Position numbers and translations under genes: made by a program. Of a DNA stretch of 64,000 nt, positions 63,290 through 64,000 are shown piece by piece. Position 1 is the first letter of the stretch. The number at the start of each line of letters is the position of its first letter. The stretch is from assembly GCF_903652925.1 (NCBI RefSeq), contig NZ_CAHLAR010000001.1, positions 806,001 through 870,000 on the forward strand, read 5' to 3'. A model generated the notes under the pieces. The model worked only from the letters and a program-made list of their open reading frames with translations, did no database searches and was not told the origin of the DNA. The DNA is from Achromobacter anxifer. GTDB lineage: Bacteria; Pseudomonadota; Gammaproteobacteria; Burkholderiales; Burkholderiaceae_B.

Positions 63290-64000
63290 TCAAAGAATGC
63301 GTTTGCGGACCTGGGTAATGATGATTTCGGCCACGATGACCACCATGAAGATGGCGGCCAGCACCAAGGCCACGCGGTCCCACTGGAACAGGTTCAGCGC
63401 GGTGTCCAGCGCCATGCCGATGCCGCCTGCGCCCACCAGCCCGAGCACGGCCGATTCGCGCACGTTGATGTCCCAGCGCAGCAGCACGATGGACCAGAAG
63501 GCGGGGCGGATCTGCGGCCAGTAGGCGTACCAGATCACCGACGCCTTGCTCGCGCCGGTGGCGGTGACGGCTTCGATCGGGCCACGTTGCGCTTCCTCGA
63601 TGGCTTCGCCCACCAGCTTGCCGACGAAGCCGATGGAGCGGAACGCGATGGCCAGCGTGCCGGCCAGGGCGCCCGGCCCGAAGATGGCGATGAACAGCAG
63701 CGCCCACACCAGCGAGTTGACCGAGCGGCTGGAGACCAGGATCAGCCTGGCCAGCATGTTGACGGTCTTGCTGGGCGTGAGGTTGTTGGCCGCCAGCAGG
63801 CCCACCGGCACGGCCATCACCACGGACAGGATGGTGCCCAGCGTGGCGATGTGCAGCGTTTCGATCAGCGCGCCGTGCACGCCTTGCGGGTAGTAGGCCC
63901 AGTCGATGGGCCACATGCGCTGGAACAGATCGGCCATCTGCTCGGGCGCGTCGTACAGGAACTCCGGAATGATCTCGACGCCGCGGATCGCCTGCGCGAT
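63290..64000 (-). CDS. phnE: phosphonate ABC transporter permease (PhnE), cut by the window end
   Basis: The frame ends at 63290 and is open through base 64000, so at least 237 residues are visible and the N-terminus is missing. It is the C-terminal part of a binding-protein-dependent permease with several membrane helices. It shows 'ETLHIATLGTILSVVMAVPVGLLAANNLTPS', the EAA-type loop 'IEAVTATGASKASVIWYAYWPQIRP' and 'NVRESAVLGLVGAGGIGMALDTALNLFQWDRVA', which together mark PhnE. It imports phosphonates or phosphite with PhnC and PhnD. Those would lie upstream, outside the window. Confidence 0.92.
   Translation of the reverse strand: MAQAIRGVEIIPEFLYDAPEQMADLFQRMWPIDWAYYPQGVHGALIETLHIATLGTILSVVMAVPVGLLAANNLTPSKTVNMLARLILVSSRSVNSLVWALLFIAIFGPGALAGTLAIAFRSIGFVGKLVGEAIEEAQRGPIEAVTATGASKASVIWYAYWPQIRPAFWSIVLLRWDINVRESAVLGLVGAGGIGMALDTALNLFQWDRVALVLAAIFMVVIVAEIIITQVRKRIL

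Overview
The window is high-GC (about two thirds by eye), densely coded DNA of a betaproteobacterium. Gene content and order point to Alcaligenaceae, most likely Achromobacter or Bordetella. The main clues are the lipopolysaccharide-type cluster with an asparagine-synthase-like amidotransferase, the block TPR-lolB-ispE-tRNA-Gln-prs-rplY-pth-ychF, the Bug-type solute receptor, and MhaA/homogentisate catabolism. No insertion sequence, prophage, CRISPR array or rRNA operon was seen. The family assignment is an inference from context; no search was run.

Layout. 1-4.5 kb: end of a PLP aminotransferase, folA, an MHYT-GGDEF-EAL cyclic-di-GMP protein, and thyA. 4.6-5.8 kb: an OsmC protein and coq7. 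5.8-6.6 kb: a long AT-richer intergenic region with a candidate small RNA gene that has its own promoter, a hairpin displaying a CUCCUCC anti-Shine-Dalgarno loop, and a strong terminator. 6.6-18 kb: a one-direction glycan cluster: initiating sugar-1-phosphate transferase, tviB/tviC (UDP-N-acetylhexosaminuronate synthesis), a MurJ/MviN-type flippase, four GT4 glycosyltransferases and an AsnB-like amidotransferase. Then, on the other strand, come pgi and a phosphomanno/phosphoglucomutase that supply hexose phosphates.

21-31 kb: an orphan protein resembling a degenerate second half of biotin carboxylase, an FAD-linked oxidase, a two-component system followed by a PAP2 phosphatase, a GntR/FadR regulator, an LtaS-like alkaline-phosphatase-superfamily membrane enzyme, and an acyltransferase with an odd Ala/Thr-rich N-terminus. 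The gap before that acyltransferase carries a 34-bp perfect inverted repeat enclosing two more hairpins. 31-37.8 kb: aromatic catabolism. hmgA and fahA (homogentisate to fumarate plus acetoacetate) are divergent from a LysR regulator; beyond it lie a small DUF2783 protein, an FAD hydroxylase and an unusual metallo-beta-lactamase-fold protein. The FAD hydroxylase/DUF2783 pair matches the two-component 3-hydroxyphenylacetate 6-hydroxylase MhaAB, which would feed homogentisate to hmgA.

37.9-46.8 kb: conserved housekeeping (mutM, TPR protein, lolB, ispE, tRNA-Gln, prs, rplY, pth, CPBP protease, ychF), with a strong promoter for the tRNA inside the end of ispE. 47-53.7 kb: an SH3 protein, TauE/SafE, a RraA-Bug-RraA catabolic set with a divergent LysR, and a MarR/DHA2 efflux pair. 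54-64 kb: AsmA, a stand-alone MOSC_N protein, BenE, a YfhL-type ferredoxin, coaD, rsmD and ftsY (divergent, start codons overlapping in one CATG), a CYTH-CHAD protein, and the end of a PhnE permease cut by the window edge.
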